Of a stretch of DNA of 64,000 nt, positions 10,945 through 23,379 are shown piece by piece (position 1 is the first letter of the stretch; every line of letters begins with the position of its first letter). The DNA is taken from NCBI RefSeq assembly GCF_018294505.1, contig NC_057800.1, positions 171,301,703-171,365,702 on the forward strand. The letters run 5' to 3'. Source of the DNA: Triticum aestivum (lineage: Eukaryota > Streptophyta > Magnoliopsida > Poales > Poaceae). The translations under genes were made by a program, and so were the position numbers. Under the pieces are notes generated by a model. It did no database searches, was not told where the DNA came from, and worked only from the letters and a program-made list of their open reading frames with translations.

Positions 10945-13900
10945 GTGTCGTCGCCTTTAGGCCCGATGGCTCCTTTGATCATCAACAATGATGCGGTCCA
11001 GGGTGAGACTTTTCTCCCCGGACAGATCTTCGTCTTCGGTGACTTCGCTCTGCGGGCCAACTCGCTCGGTCACCTAGAGCAGATCGAAAGCTACGCCCCT
11101 GGCCATCAAGTCAGGTTTGGAAGCTTAAACTATACGGTTGACATCCGCGGAGACTTGATCTTCGACGGATTCGAGCCACAGCCAAGCGCGCAGCACTGTC
11201 TCGATGGGCATAATATAGCTCTACCGCCGAACAGCGCCTTGGAGGCCGCGCACGCATCGGTTTCGACTGTTGATTCGGAGCCTACTGCGCCAATCGAGGA
11301 TCAGCGGTTGGACGCTGCCTCAGGGGTTGCGACCTCAGAGGCGATTGAGCCGAACTCCAGCCCCGCACCTCGCATGGCCCGTGACTCCAAGGAGCCGGAT
11401 TCCTCTCCGAACTCTGAACCCCTCGCGTGAGAGCCCTGGCCGGACTACGGTCAACGAGGGTGGAATACGGACGATGAGGAAATTCAAAGCCCACCCACCA
11501 CCCACTTGGTAGCCACTGTTGACGATCTAACCGACACGCTTGACTTCGACTCCGAAGACATCGACGGCATGGACGACGATGTAGGAAACGAACAGGAACC
11601 AGCACCTGTAGGGCGCTGGAAGGCCACCTCGTCATATGACATATATATGGTGGATACTCCAAAAGATGGAGATGGCGATGGAACAGTGGGGGATGACGCC
11701 CCCAAGAAACAGCCAAAGCGCCGGCGTCAGCGGCGCCGCTCTAAATCCCGCCAAAGCAAAAAACGGTGATTCCGGCACGGGAGATAATACTACCCTGGAT
11801 AGCGCCGAAGAACACCCACCTCAGCAAAATTCGGCACAGGAAGATGGAGAAGCCAGCCCTCGTGAGAGAGCGGCAGACCGAGAGGTCGAGGATGATAACT
11901 ATACGCCTCCCTTCGAAGACGAGGCAAACCTCGATGACGACGAATTCGTCATACCATCAGACCCCGCCGAACAAGAGCGTTTTAAACGCAGGCTTTTAGC
12001 CACGGCAAGCAGCCTCAAGAAAAAGCAGCAACAACTTAGAGCTTCCCAAGAATTGCTAGCTGAAAGATGGACTGAAGACCTTGCAGCCGAAGAGTATGAA
12101 CTCGAACGCCCCTCCAAGAGTTACCCGAAGCGCAGGCCGCTACCCCGATCAGAAGAGGAAGCACCTACATCACCAGCGCATGACATGGCAGACCGGCCAC
12201 CTCGCGGCCGCGACAGAGAGGCCTGTCGGCCCTCCACCCAAGCCATGCCCCGACGCCGCTCAACTAAGGCACGGGAAAATGCGCCCGACCTGCGAGACAT
12301 ACTGGAGGATAAGGCAAGACAAACAAGATCGATCTACGGATCGCGCAGGCGCCCTACGACATGTGACAATGATCTTCACTCCGGATACAACAAATCCGGC
12401 CGGGCCGAACACAACAGACATAGCTCTTCCGAGCTGCGTCGTGATATAGCCCAGTACAGAGGCGCCGCACACCCGCTATGCTTCACGAATGAGGTAATGG
12501 ATCATAAAATCCCAGAGGGTTTCAAACCCGTAAACATTGAATCATACGATGGCACAACAGACCCGGCGGTATGGATCGAGGATTATCTCCTTCACATCCA
12601 CATGGCACGCGGCGATGATCTACACGCCATCAAATACCTCCCGCTCAAACTTAAAGGACCGGCCCGACATTGGCTTAACAGCTTGCCAGCAGACTCAATC
12701 GGTTCTTGGGAGGACCTGGAAGCCGCATTCCTCGACAACTTCCAGGGCACTTACGTGCGACCGCCGGATGCCGACGACTTAAGCCACATAATTCAGCAGC
12801 CAGAAGAATCGGCCAGACAATTCTGGACACGGTTCCTAACAAAGAAAAACCAGATAGTCGACTGTCCGGACGCAGAGGCCCTAGCAGCCTTCAAGCATAA
12901 CATCCGCGACGAGTGGCTTGCCCGGCACCTGGGACAGGAAAAGCCGAAATCCATGGCAGCCCTCACGACACTCATGACCCGCTTTTGCGCGGGAGAAGAC
13001 AGCTGGCTAGCTCGCAGTAACAACTTATCAAAGAACCCTGGTAATTCGGATACCAAGGACAAAAGTGGCAGGACACGTCGGAATAAGCAAAAACGCCGCG
13101 TTAACAGCGACAGCAATGAAGACACGGCAGTCAATGCCGGATTCAAAGGCTATAAATCCGGTCAGCGGAAAAAGCCATTCAAAAAGAATACTCAGGGCCC
13201 GTCCAGTTTGGACCGAATACTCGATCGCTTGTGCCAGATACATGGCACCCCCGAAAGGCCAGCCAATCACACTAACAGGGATTGTTGGGTGTTCAAGCAG
13301 GCAGGCAAGTTAAGGGCCGAAAACAGAGACAAGGGGCTGCACAGCGATGACGAGGAGCCCAAGCCGCCGAACAACAATGGACAGAAGGGCTTTCCCCCAC
13401 AAGTGCGGACGGTGAACATGATATACGCAACCCACATTCCCAAGCGGGAGCGGAAGCGTGCGCTACGGGACGTATACGCGATGGAGCCAGTCGCCCCAAA
13501 GTTCAACCCATGGTCCTCCTGCCCGATCACTTTTGATCGAAGGGACCATCCCACTAGCATCCGTCATGGCGGCTTCGCCGCATTGGTTCTCGACCCAATC
13601 ATCGACGGATTTCATCTCACAAGAGTCCTCATGGACGGCGGCAGTAGCCTGAACCTGCTTTATCAGGATACAGTGCGGAAAATGGGCATAGATCCCTCAA
13701 GGATTAAGCCCACAAGAACGACCTTTAAAGGCGTATACCAGGTGTAGAAGCCAACTGTACAGGCTCAGTAACACTTGACGTGGTCTTCGGATCCCCGGAC
13801 AATTTCCGAAGCGAAGAGTTAATCTTCGATATAGTCCCGTTTCGCAGTGGCTATCACGCCCTGCTCGGACGAACCGCATTCGCAAAGTTCAATGCGGTGC

Positions 13901-14133
13901 CGCACTACGCATATCTCAAGCTCAAGATGCCAGGCCCTCGAGGAGTAATTACGGTCAACGGAAACACCGAACGCTCCCTCCGTACGGAGGAGCATACGGC
14001 GGCTCTCGCAGCGGAGGTACAAAGTAGCCTTCTCAGGCAATTCTCCAGTCCGGCCATTAAAAAGCCAGACACTGCCAAGCGCGCCCGGAGTAACCCACAA
14101 CAGGACCGCCCGGCACACTCTGAGCAAGCGTAG
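10945..14133 (+). pseudogene. TE-3 gag and aspartic protease, three lesions
   Basis: The N-terminal part (10945-11427) holds GETFLPGQIFVFGD and stops at a TGA at 11428-11430 that looks like CGA to TGA. The same frame continues to an A6 run at 11758-11763, where one extra A shifts to the long frame. The gag core is at about 12480-13010 (GPARHWLNSLP, SWEDLEAAFLDNFQGTY, ARQFWTRFL). The protease carries VLMDGGSSLNLLY at about 13625-13663. A one-base loss near 13733 shifts to the last part (13780-14133), with YHALLGRTAFAKF and LKMPGPRGVITV. No RT follows. A plausible alternative is that one or two lesions are assembly errors. Confidence 0.85.
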
Positions 14134-15342
14134 CAATGCGGCCCCAACCCCAGCTCTCGCGACATAGCGAAACCAGTACCTCGCGTACATAATTACGCCC
14201 TTGAAATACCATGGGCACAGGGGAAGGGGCACAATAACGGCACGCCCAAAATACGGCTTAAAACGTACCAGGGGCTGCCGGATTCTTTTTTTTAATTTTT
14301 TCTTACTTTCAGGACTCCATACTTCGGACGACCTGTTCGGCAATTCGACTGCCGCACAAACGATGCAAGATCCAGGGAGGCAGACAAGCCATGCCGCATT
14401 ATGGAACTCCCAGGTGGTCTCTGTTACGAGCGCTATACCTGTTTTAAATACAATTCCGCGGCCTGCCCCTGGTCAGGACATACTGAATAGTCCAATATCT
14501 TTTGCTTACCGCACTATTTGTATCGTTCGGCTTTGATAAATAGCCTCTCTATAAACAATGCATATCTTTTTGTCTATTTTTTGCATTATCCTCTCTTTTA
14601 TATATGTTCATTAATGACATGTTGCACCCGTACACTGTGGTACGGCAAGTACGCCAGGGGCTTCAGTACCCTTTAATATGGTGTGAGAAGTCCGTACACT
14701 TTCACAAGTGCGGCACCCCGAACTTATAGCACTATATGCATCGGCTCCGAATCATGATTTGGGTCAATAGTTGGGTTTGCCCGGCTCCTATGTTTTGGTG
14801 CCTTACGTTCCGCTATATCGGCTAAGGTAGCACTAGGAGAACCACTGCGATTGTGCCCCGGTTGAGCTGGGTTAAGCACCTCAGTGGAGAAAGCTAAAAC
14901 TGACTGTCATGATGAGGCGAGAGACCGGTCGCTGTTCGAGAGGTTTTTCGAGTCCCTAAAGACTTATGCCGCTTCGAGCGAGGAGCTGGATAACCCCAGC
15001 CAAGGCGTGGATAGCGCCCCGAACTCGGTCTTCCGAACTAGGGGCTTCGCCGAAATTTAAAATTATAAAGTTCTATGGCTAAGTGAGAGTGTTCAAGCAT
15101 TATAGTCCGATTGCCTGGTTCGTCGTGCTGAGCGCCTCCCTCGAAGGACCCAAACATGGGAAAAAGAGCGCACAGGTTTATCACCGAACACCCCAGCACT
15201 AGTGGCATGGGGGCAGAAGCCGACGACTGGCCATCTCTCAATTTTTGATAAACGGCCGCACAGAAAATAATATTTTAAATTCAATAAGCATTGCTTAGCG
15301 CATATGAACAAGTTTTCAGCGCACAGGATAAAACGAGCGAGT
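14134..15342. other. TE-3 internal region without coding signal
   Basis: About 1.2 kb between the protease and the antisense gene. No RT, RNase H or integrase motif in any frame and no clear tandem array. It holds a T-rich stretch near 14285 and AT-rich sequence at 14540-14600. It replaces the whole pol module. Confidence 0.7.
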
Positions 15343-18300
15343 TCATTCAAAAATTACATCCTTGGTACATTCATCCGCCACAAGGCGGGCACCCGCAAGA
15401 ACATCCTTATAGTAGTTCTCGGGCTTGCGATGCTCCTTCCCCGGCGGCGGCCCGTCCCTAACAAGCTTCTCACCGTCCAGCTTACCCCAGTGCACCTTTG
15501 CACGGGCAAGGGCCCTACGGGCACCTTCGATGCAGACGGAGCGCTTGATGACCTCGAGCCTTGGACAGGCCTCCACCAGCCGCCGCACCAGCCCGAAGTA
15601 GCTCCCAGGCAGGGCCTCTCCGGGCCACAGCCGAACTATGAAGCCCTTCATGGCCTGTTCGGCCGCCTTGTGGAGCTCGACCAGCTGTTTCAGCTGGTCG
15701 CTCAAGGGCACAGGGTGTCCGGCCTCAGCATACTGAGACCAGAACACCTTCTCCGTCGAGCTGCCCTCTTCAGCTCGGTAGAATGCGGCGGCGTCGGATA
15801 CGCTGCGGGGAAGATCTGCGAATGCCCCTGGAGAGCTCCGGATTCGGGTAAGTAACAAGTAGTTTACTTTTATATTTCTGCTTTGCATGAAGAATGCCTT
15901 ACCCGCTGCTATCTTTTTCACCTCCTCCAACTCTTGGAGGGCCTTTTGGGCTTCGGCCTTGGCAGTCTTGGTAGTCTCAAGGGCCGTCGCGAGCTCGGAC
16001 GCTTGGGTCTTTGACTCAAGCTCCAAACTCTCATGTTTTTTCATGAGAGCCTGAAGCTCTTGCTGCACCTCGCCGACCTGAGCCCCAAGTTTCTCTCGCT
16101 CGGTGCGCTCCGCGGCCGTTTTCTTTTCGGCCTCAGATAGCGCCTGCTTGAGGGTCGCCACCTCAGTCGTGGCCCCTACAATAAGCAGTACAATCCTGTT
16201 ATTTTTTGCAATCGCGCCTCTCTATAGGCACCTTTTTCTGTAAGGTATTTCTTACCTTCTTTCTCCTGGAGCTGCCGCTTGGCAAGGCCGAGCTCTTGCT
16301 CGGTCCGCTCGAGGTCCTGTTTCAGGACACCCACCTCCGCAGTCAGTGCGGCGGTGGATAGCAGCGAAGCCTGCATACGCATATTGACTCTTTATTGTTA
16401 GACTCCTGTGAAATTTAATAGATCCTCTATTCAGCTTTTCTTTCCGAACGCCAAACAGAGCATCAGGGGCTACTGTCTATGCGGTAATATTTTTACATAT
16501 TTTTTACTTACCTCGAAGCCTGTTAAGAGGCTAGCGCAAGCTTCACTCAGTCCACTCTTAGCGGACTGAACCTTTTGGATCACCGTACTCATAATAGTAT
16601 GGTGCTCCTCGTCGATGGAGGCGCCTTCAAGCACCTCCAGCAGATTGTCCGGGACCTCCGGTTGGACGGAGGCTGCCGGCTCAGAAGGCTTGCTCCTCTT
16701 GGAAGGAGTTCGCCTGCCGCGGTCCGCAATCGTTGAAGATTCCGGCACGGTGTCCGGCTCAAAGCTGGACTTGGAGCCCTGGGGGGTCTTGTCCCCTTTA
16801 CTCTTGGAGTCCGGGAGGTCGCCTTGCGGCTCCTCCAGGACCACCTCCTCCTGCCCCGGAGCTCGTTGCGACGCCACTTCGGCGTCGTCTACGGTGCGGG
16901 GGGAGACAGCGGGCGGAACTGAGTTCACGTCCGATGAATCCAGGGAGCCGATCGACGACTCGTTGAGTTCGGCCCGGGGCGGGCTGCATGATTATATTCG
17001 ACATTAGGGAAAGCTGTGCAACAAAAGGAATATCATGAGTTACTCTGGTATCCGAACACTTACGATTTCGCCAGACACCTAGCCCTGTCCGGCCACTCCT
17101 CTTCGTCCTCGTTTTCATGGGAGGGGTCTTCCTCTTCTTAGACCCTTCGGCCTTCCCCCTTGGGGTGGCCTTCCTTTTCTTTCCTCCCCCCGCTGGGGGG
17201 GAGAGCTTTCTTCTTCCTCCTCCTCATTTTCACGGGAGGAGGGCGTCTCGGACTCGTCGGATGACGAGTCCGACAACACCACGTTGCGGGTACTCTTTCG
17301 AGTCCCCGTGGTCTTCTTCTTTGCCTTCTTTTCCGGCACCACATAAGGCGCCGGAGCCAGCAGCTTCACTAGTAGAGCTGGGCTGGGTCTTCGGGCAGCG
17401 GAGCCGGACAGTTAATCGGTCCGGATACCGCCCGTCAAGCCTGTCAAAGGTAAGGGAGGTTAGATCCCGCATAGAGTCAAACTATGAAAAAGCTGAACAT
17501 CCTGTAAAAGGTGAAAATGGCTTACCTCGCTAGCGTGACGCTGCGCTGTATCCGCGATCCTCGGAAGCGGATGCGGGAGCCTTGGCACCTTGGATTAGCG
17601 CCTTCCAGACGTCTTCATACGTCATGTCGAAGAGCCTATTAAGGGTTCGGTGCTGTGCCGGGTCGAACTCCCACAGAGTAAAGTCCCGTTGTTGACACGG
17701 GAGGATTCGGCGAACGAGCATGACCTGGACTACATTTACAAGCCTGATTGACTTGTTTACCAGGGACTGGATGCATGTCTTCAGTCCAGTCACCTCTTTC
17801 TCGTTACCCCATGATAGGCCCGTCTCTTTCCAGGACATGAGCCGCGTGGGGGGTCCGGATCAGAACTCGGGGGCTGCGATCCATTTCGGATCGCGTGGCT
17901 CGGTGATGTAAAACCACCCGGCTTGCCACCCCTTTAGGGTCTCTACGAAGGAGCCCTCGAACCACAGGACGTTGGCAATCTTGCCCGCCATGGCGCCTCC
18001 GCACTCCGCCTGGTTGCCGCACACCACCTTGGGCTTGACGTTGAAGGTCTTGAGCCAGAGGCCGAAATGGGGGCGGACGCGGAGGAAAGCCTCGCACACG
18101 ACGATAAACGCCGAGATGTTGAGGATGAAGTTCGGGGCCAGATCGTGAAAATCCAGGCCGTAGTAGAACATGAGCCCCCGGACGAATGGGTGAAGTGGAA
18201 AACCCAGTCCGCGGAGGAAGTGGGGAAGGAATACTACCCTCTCATGGGGCCTTGGGGTGGGGACAAGCTGCCCCTCCTCGGGAAGCCGGTGCGCGATGTC

Positions 18301-18387
18301 TTTGGACAAGTATCCGGCCTTCCTAAGCTTTTTGACGTCGCCCTCCGTGACGGAGGAGACCTTCCACTTGCCTCCCGCTCTGGACAT
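15343..18387 (-). pseudogene. Spliced antisense gene of TE-3 (putative gypsy-type transposon domain, PF04195)
   Basis: On the minus strand, exons read 18387-17526, 17440-17064, 16983-16512, 16370-16256 and 16175-15343, all with GT-AG borders. Exon 1 starts at an ATG at 18387 and carries the PF04195-type region (PHERVVFLPHFLRGLGFPLHPF, split here as PHERVVFLPHFLRG and GFPLHPFVRGLMFYYGL). The middle exons are acidic and Ser-rich. The 3' exons form a coiled coil (EREKLGAQVGEVQQEL) and a conserved tail ending VADECTKDVIFE. A TGA at 17860-17862 (CGA to TGA type) and a TAG at 17530-17532 break exon 1. Role unknown; it is retained although pol is lost. Confidence 0.75.
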
Positions 18388-18945
18388 CGCTGGAGAAGGT
18401 TGAGGTGGGAAGCGCAGGCTTGGGCGCTGGAGCTCGAGTGCACAGGAGATGGATAGGCAAAGGAGGAAGAAGGCGTAGGTAAAAAGGTGGATCCTTATCC
18501 CCTTATATGGGCGGATGCGGTTGTGCGTCCCCACCTGCCTAATAAAACTCGCTTGCCTCCCAAGCGCCATGGTAAATGGCGCGGTTAGGGTTACCCACGT
18601 CCGTATTGATGAGAATCCCGTAAAAAGGGCACACGATCTCTGCTTTGACAAGACGTGCCAAGGAAACCGCCTCGCAAAACATGCTGAGGTGGAAAAGTAA
18701 AAACGATTCGAGTAAAGGACTTGGCCGTAGTGTGATAGCGCACTGCGGAATACGTCAGCAGATTTGATTTGTGTTAATATTATTCTCTCTATGGCAATAT
18801 GTGGAAGCTTATTTTGCAGAACCGGACACTACTCTTGGTGTTTACAAATCTTCTATGAAGGACTTGGAGGAGGAACCCGCCTTGCAATGCCGAAGACAAT
18901 TTGCGCGCCGGACTCGTCGTCATTGAAGCCTGGTTCAGGGGCTAC

Positions 18946-19429
18946 TGAGGGAGTCCTGGATTAGGGGGTGTTCGGGTAGCCGGACTATACCTTCAGCCGG
19001 ACTCCTGGACTATGAAGATACAAGATTGAAGACTTCGTCCCGTGTCCGGATGGGACTTTCCTTGGCGTGGAAGGCAAGCTTGGCGATGCGGATATTCAAG
19101 ATCTCCTACCATTGTAACCGACTCTGTGTAACCCTAACCCTATCCGGTGTCTATATAAACCGGAGGGTTGTAGTCCGTAGGCAATCAACTCCATACACAA
19201 CAATCATACCATAGGCTAGCTTCTAGGGTTTAGCCTCCTTGATCTCGTGGTAGATCTACTCTTGTACTACCCATATCATCAATATTAATCAAGCAGGAGT
19301 AGGGTATTACCTCCATCGAGAGGGCCCGAACCTGGGTAAAATAAAGTGTTCCCTGTCTCCTGTTACCATCCGGCCTAGACGCACAGTTCGGGACCCCCTA
19401 CCCGAGATCCGCCGGTTTTCACACCGACA
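18946..19429 (+). repeat. 3' LTR of TE-3 (484 bp)
   Basis: Preceded by the purine-rich GGTTCAGGGGCTAC (18932-18945), the likely polypurine tract. Identical to the 5' LTR except two bases near the end and the 17 bp present here. Confidence 0.95.
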
Positions 19430-19459
19430 GTGGTCCTTGAGAAAATCTTCCTCTCGTTT

Positions 19460-21241
19460 CTAGGTGGCTTCATCCTCCGTGTGGTGGCTCCACTGAACTT
19501 TGCAAAACTTGATAACCTTGCTGCGGGTAACTCGATTGGCAAACTCGAGAATCTTAATTGGTTTCTCCTCGTAGGTCAAATCATTATCTAACTGAATAGT
19601 TTCTAAGGGCACTGTGTCTCTCAACGGTATGTCAGCCATCTCCGCGTGACACTTATTCAACTGGGAAACGCCGAACACATCATGAACTCCCGACAATCCT
19701 TCGGGCAATCCCAACTTGTAGGCCACTTCTCCCATACGCTCCAAAACTCGATATGGTCCTACAAATCGTGGCGCTAACTTCCCTTTAACTCCAAAACGCT
19801 TTGTTCCCCGAAGTGGAGATACTCGAAGATAAGATCTATCTCCAACTTCGTAAACTGTCTCCTTGCGTTTAGAATCTGCAAAACTCTTCTGTCTAGACTG
19901 GGCTACCTTGAACCTATCGCGAATCAACTTCACCTTCTGTTCAGACTCTTTAATCAAATCAGGTCCAAACAACTGGCGATCTCCAACTTCCTCCCATGAC
20001 AACGGTGTCCTGCACCTCCTTCCGTACAAGGCTTCGAAAGGGGCCATCTTTAAACTGGCTTGGTAACTGTTGTTGTAAGAGAACTCTGCATATGGCAAAT
20101 TATCGTCCCAACTAGATCCATAGTCTAGCGCACAAGCTCTCAGCATATCCTCCAGAATCTGATTGACTCTCTCGGTCTGTCCATCTGTCTGTGGATGAAA
20201 AGTTGTACTGAATTCTAGCCTGGTACCCAAAGTTTCGTGCAACTGCTTCCAGAACTTTGAGGTAAACTGGGTTCCTCTATCTGATACGATACTCCTTGGA
20301 ACTCCATGCAGACATACGATCCTGGTCATGTATATCTTTGCCAACTTAGCACTGGTGTAAGTGGTCTTTACTGGGATGAAATGAGCTACTTTCGTCAATC
20401 GATCGACTACAACCCAAATCGAGTCATAGCCTGAACGAGTCATGGGCAATCCCGTGATAAAATCCATGCCTAACTTATCCCACTTCCATTCGGGTATCGG
20501 CAATGGTTGTAACAATCCTGCTGGCTTCTGATGCTCTGCCTTTACTCTCTGACACACATCACAAACTGCTACATACTCCGCAATATCCTTCTTCATTCCA
20601 GTCCACCAAAAAATATCCTTCAAATCCAAATACATCTTGGTATTTCCTGGGTGAATTGAGTACGGTGAGTCGTGGGCCTCTTGCAAAATCAACTTCCTGA
20701 TCTCCGGGTCATTGGGCACGTAAACACGGTCTTCAAGCCATAGGGTGTCGTGCTCATCCTCACGAAATCCTTTAGCTTTTCCTTTGCTCAATTTCTCCTT
20801 AATAGCGGCAATCTCTTTGTCAGTTTTCTGAGCTTCTCTGATTCTATCCATCAAAGTTGACTGAATCTCCAATGCTGCTACATAGCCTCTCAGAACTATT
20901 TCCAAACATAGTTCACGAAGATTTTCTGCTAACTCCTTGGGTATTTCTCCTGTCATTAACGTATTGACGTGGCTCTTACGGCTTAATGCGTCAGCTACTA
21001 CATTAGCCTTTCCGGGATGATAATACAACTTCATATCATAATCCTTGATAAGCTCCAACCATCTCCTTTGTCTAAGGTTCAACTCCTTCTGTGTGAAAAT
21101 GTACTTCAAACTCTTATGATCCGTGTACACCTCACAATGATTTCCGATGAGGAAATGCCTCCATGTTTTCAAAGCATGCACTACGGCTGCTAACTCCAAA
21201 TCATGCGTAGCATAATTCAACTCATGAGGCTTCAGTTGTCT
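19460..21241 (-). pseudogene. TE-2 RNase H, integrase and chromodomain
   Basis: The RNase H remainder ([34 protein letters not shown]) comes first. The integrase core follows, with Asp in [10 protein letters not shown], Asp in VSDRGTQF and Glu in QTERVNQ, then the GPYRV box. The chromodomain at the C-terminus reads [15 protein letters not shown] ... VKVQW-like with HHTEDEAT. Chromodomains direct chromovirus integration to marked chromatin. A TAG at 19460-19462 replaces the expected Trp after EAT. The frame then continues into the TE-3 insertion site. Confidence 0.9.
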
Positions 21242-21592
21242 TCAGGCATATGAAACAACTCTCCCTTCCTGCATAAGCACTGCTCCAAGTCCTCGACGTG
21301 AAGCGTCGCAATACACCTCATAATCTTTGGTCTGGTCTGGCCAAATCAACACTGGTGAGGTAACCAAACGTTTCTTCAAATCCTGGAAAATAGCCTCACA
21401 TTCCTCCGTCCATACGAACTTGGTATCTTTCTTTAATAACTCCATCATAGGTTTCGCAATTTTTGAGAAATTCTCAATAAACCTCTGGTAGTATCCTGCG
21501 AGTCCAAGAAAACTCCAGATCTCTCCAACTATGGTCGGTGCTTCCCATTTAGTCACGGTTTCAACTTTAGCTGGATCTACTGCTATACCTTC
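21242..21592 (-). pseudogene. TE-2 RT thumb and start of RNase H
   Basis: Same frame as the RT above. It has the connection segment FLGLAGYYQRFIENFSKIAKP and the first RNase H strand YEVYCDASRRGLGAVLMQ with its catalytic Asp. It ends at a TGA at 21242-21244, after which the frame continues as RNase H. The two TGA codons look like point changes. Confidence 0.88.
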
Positions 21593-23379
21593 TCAAGATA
21601 TAACGTGTCCGAGAAATCCTACTTCCTTCAACCAAAACTCACATTTGCTGAACTTGGCATATAGTTGATGTTCTCTGAGCTTTCCAAGTACCAAACGCAA
21701 ATGCTCCTTATGCTCCTCTTCATTCTTCGAATAAACCAGGATATCATCAATGAACACTATGACGAACTTATCCAAAAACTCCATAAACACTTTGTTCATC
21801 ATGTTCATAAAATAGGCAGGTGCGTTAGTCAGACCAAATGACATAACGGTATACTCGTACAACCCATACCTGGTGGTAAAAGCTATCTTCGGAATATCCT
21901 GTTCTCGAATCTTCAACTGGTGGTATCCTGATCGCAGATCGATCTTGGAAAATACCTTAGCTCCTTGCAAACGATCAAATAGATCATTAATCATTGGTAG
22001 TGGGTACTTGTTCTTGATCGTTACTTCATTCAATCCTCGATAATCAACAACCATCCTTAACGATCCATCCTTCTTCTCCACTAGAAGTACTGGCGATCCC
22101 CAAGGTGAAGAACTTGGGAGAATATATCCCTTATCCAGTAACTCCTTAATCTGCTTCTTAATTTCCACCAAATCCTTTGCTGGCATCCTATATGGTCTCT
22201 TTGATATTGGCCCTGTGCCTGGCAATAGCTCAATCAAAAACTCGATATCTCTATCCGGTGGCATGCCTGGCAACTCTTCCGGAAATACATCAAGAAAATC
22301 CCTTACCACTGGTACTTCCTCCTGCACAACTCCTGTTAAGCAATTTACTTGAGTCCTCTGTGGCACATGCCGGGATACATACTTGATCCTTCTCCCTTCT
22401 GGTGTGGTAAGAAAAATTGATTTGCTAGCACATTCAATATTCCCTTCATACTTTGATAACCAATCCATGCCTAATATCACATCCAATCCTTGAGATTCCA
22501 ATACTATTAGGTCTGAGGGAAAAACATAGTTACCAATCCTTAATGGTAACCGATCACACCATAGACTAGCCACATACTCTGCTCCACGCGAGGTTACTAA
22601 CATGGGTGACCTAAGGGCTTGGGTTGATAGGTTGTACTTATCCACAAATCCCCTTGAGAGGTAAGAATGTGATGCACCAATATCAAAAAGAACGAGTGCA
22701 GTAAATGACTTAACCAAAAACTTACATATTACTGCATCGGGCTGAGCTTCAACCTCCTCCACACTAACGTGGTTCACCTGTCCCCTGTTGAAAGGGTTCG
22801 GCTTCTTCCCAGAGCTTCCATTGCCATTTCCATTTTGTATTTCAGGGCACTCATTGGCATAATGTCCGGTCTTTGAACACTTAAAGCAAGTGACTTGGCT
22901 CAGGTCCTTCTTGGCTGGGGTTGATGGGTTGGTGCAGTTCTGGCCGTTGCTTCCTCCATTCCCATTACCATTCCTGGTGCCATTGTGATTGTGCGAGCTA
23001 GCTCCTCCATGGGTATGCTGAAAATGTCCTCCCGGTCTAGGGGTAAAACGTGGCTTCTGCTGAGCTCCTGAAGTGTATTTTCCTTGTCGATACTTCCTCT
23101 TGCGATTCTCAATTTGCTGTTGCTTCCCTTCAATCATAAGAGCACGGTCTACCAACTCCTGGTAGTTGTTGAAGGTTGCTACCATCAACTGCATGCTCAA
23201 CTCATCATTCAGTCCTTCCAGAAACTTCTCCTGCTTAGCTACATCCGTAGCGACGTCATCTGGGGCATAACGTGCTAACTTACTAAAGTCCTCCACATAC
23301 CGGCCAACTGTCCGTCCTCCTTGGCGTAAGTTGCGAAACTCATGTTTCTTCATGGCCATAGCTCCTGCTGAAACATGTG
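21593..23379 (-). pseudogene. TE-2 gag C-terminal half, protease and most of RT
   Basis: Gag begins mid-protein at the TE-4 insertion (23380), with the [17 protein letters not shown] segment. Then come an Asn/Gly-rich linker and a zinc knuckle [14 protein letters not shown] (CX2CX4HX4C). The protease active site reads [12 protein letters not shown]; family members normally have DSG or DTG, so the residue after the catalytic Asp is changed. RT has [31 protein letters not shown] and an FIDDIL catalytic box. [11 protein letters not shown] replaces the more usual AAF-D form. The frame stops at a TGA, 21593-21595, but continues in the same frame downstream. Confidence 0.9.

Larger units (their letters stand above)
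10452..19429 (+). mobile_element. TE-3: young non-autonomous Tat-like Gypsy element (gag-protease plus antisense gene, no RT or integrase)
   Basis: Complete element, 8,978 bp, TSD GTGGT at 10447-10451 and 19430-19434. The two LTRs differ by two substitutions and one 17-bp deletion by eye. Gag and protease are present on the plus strand. There is then ~1.2 kb with no coding signal where RT, RNase H and integrase should be, then a spliced antisense gene. It keeps the Tat layout but must borrow polymerase functions from an intact relative. Confidence 0.95.
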
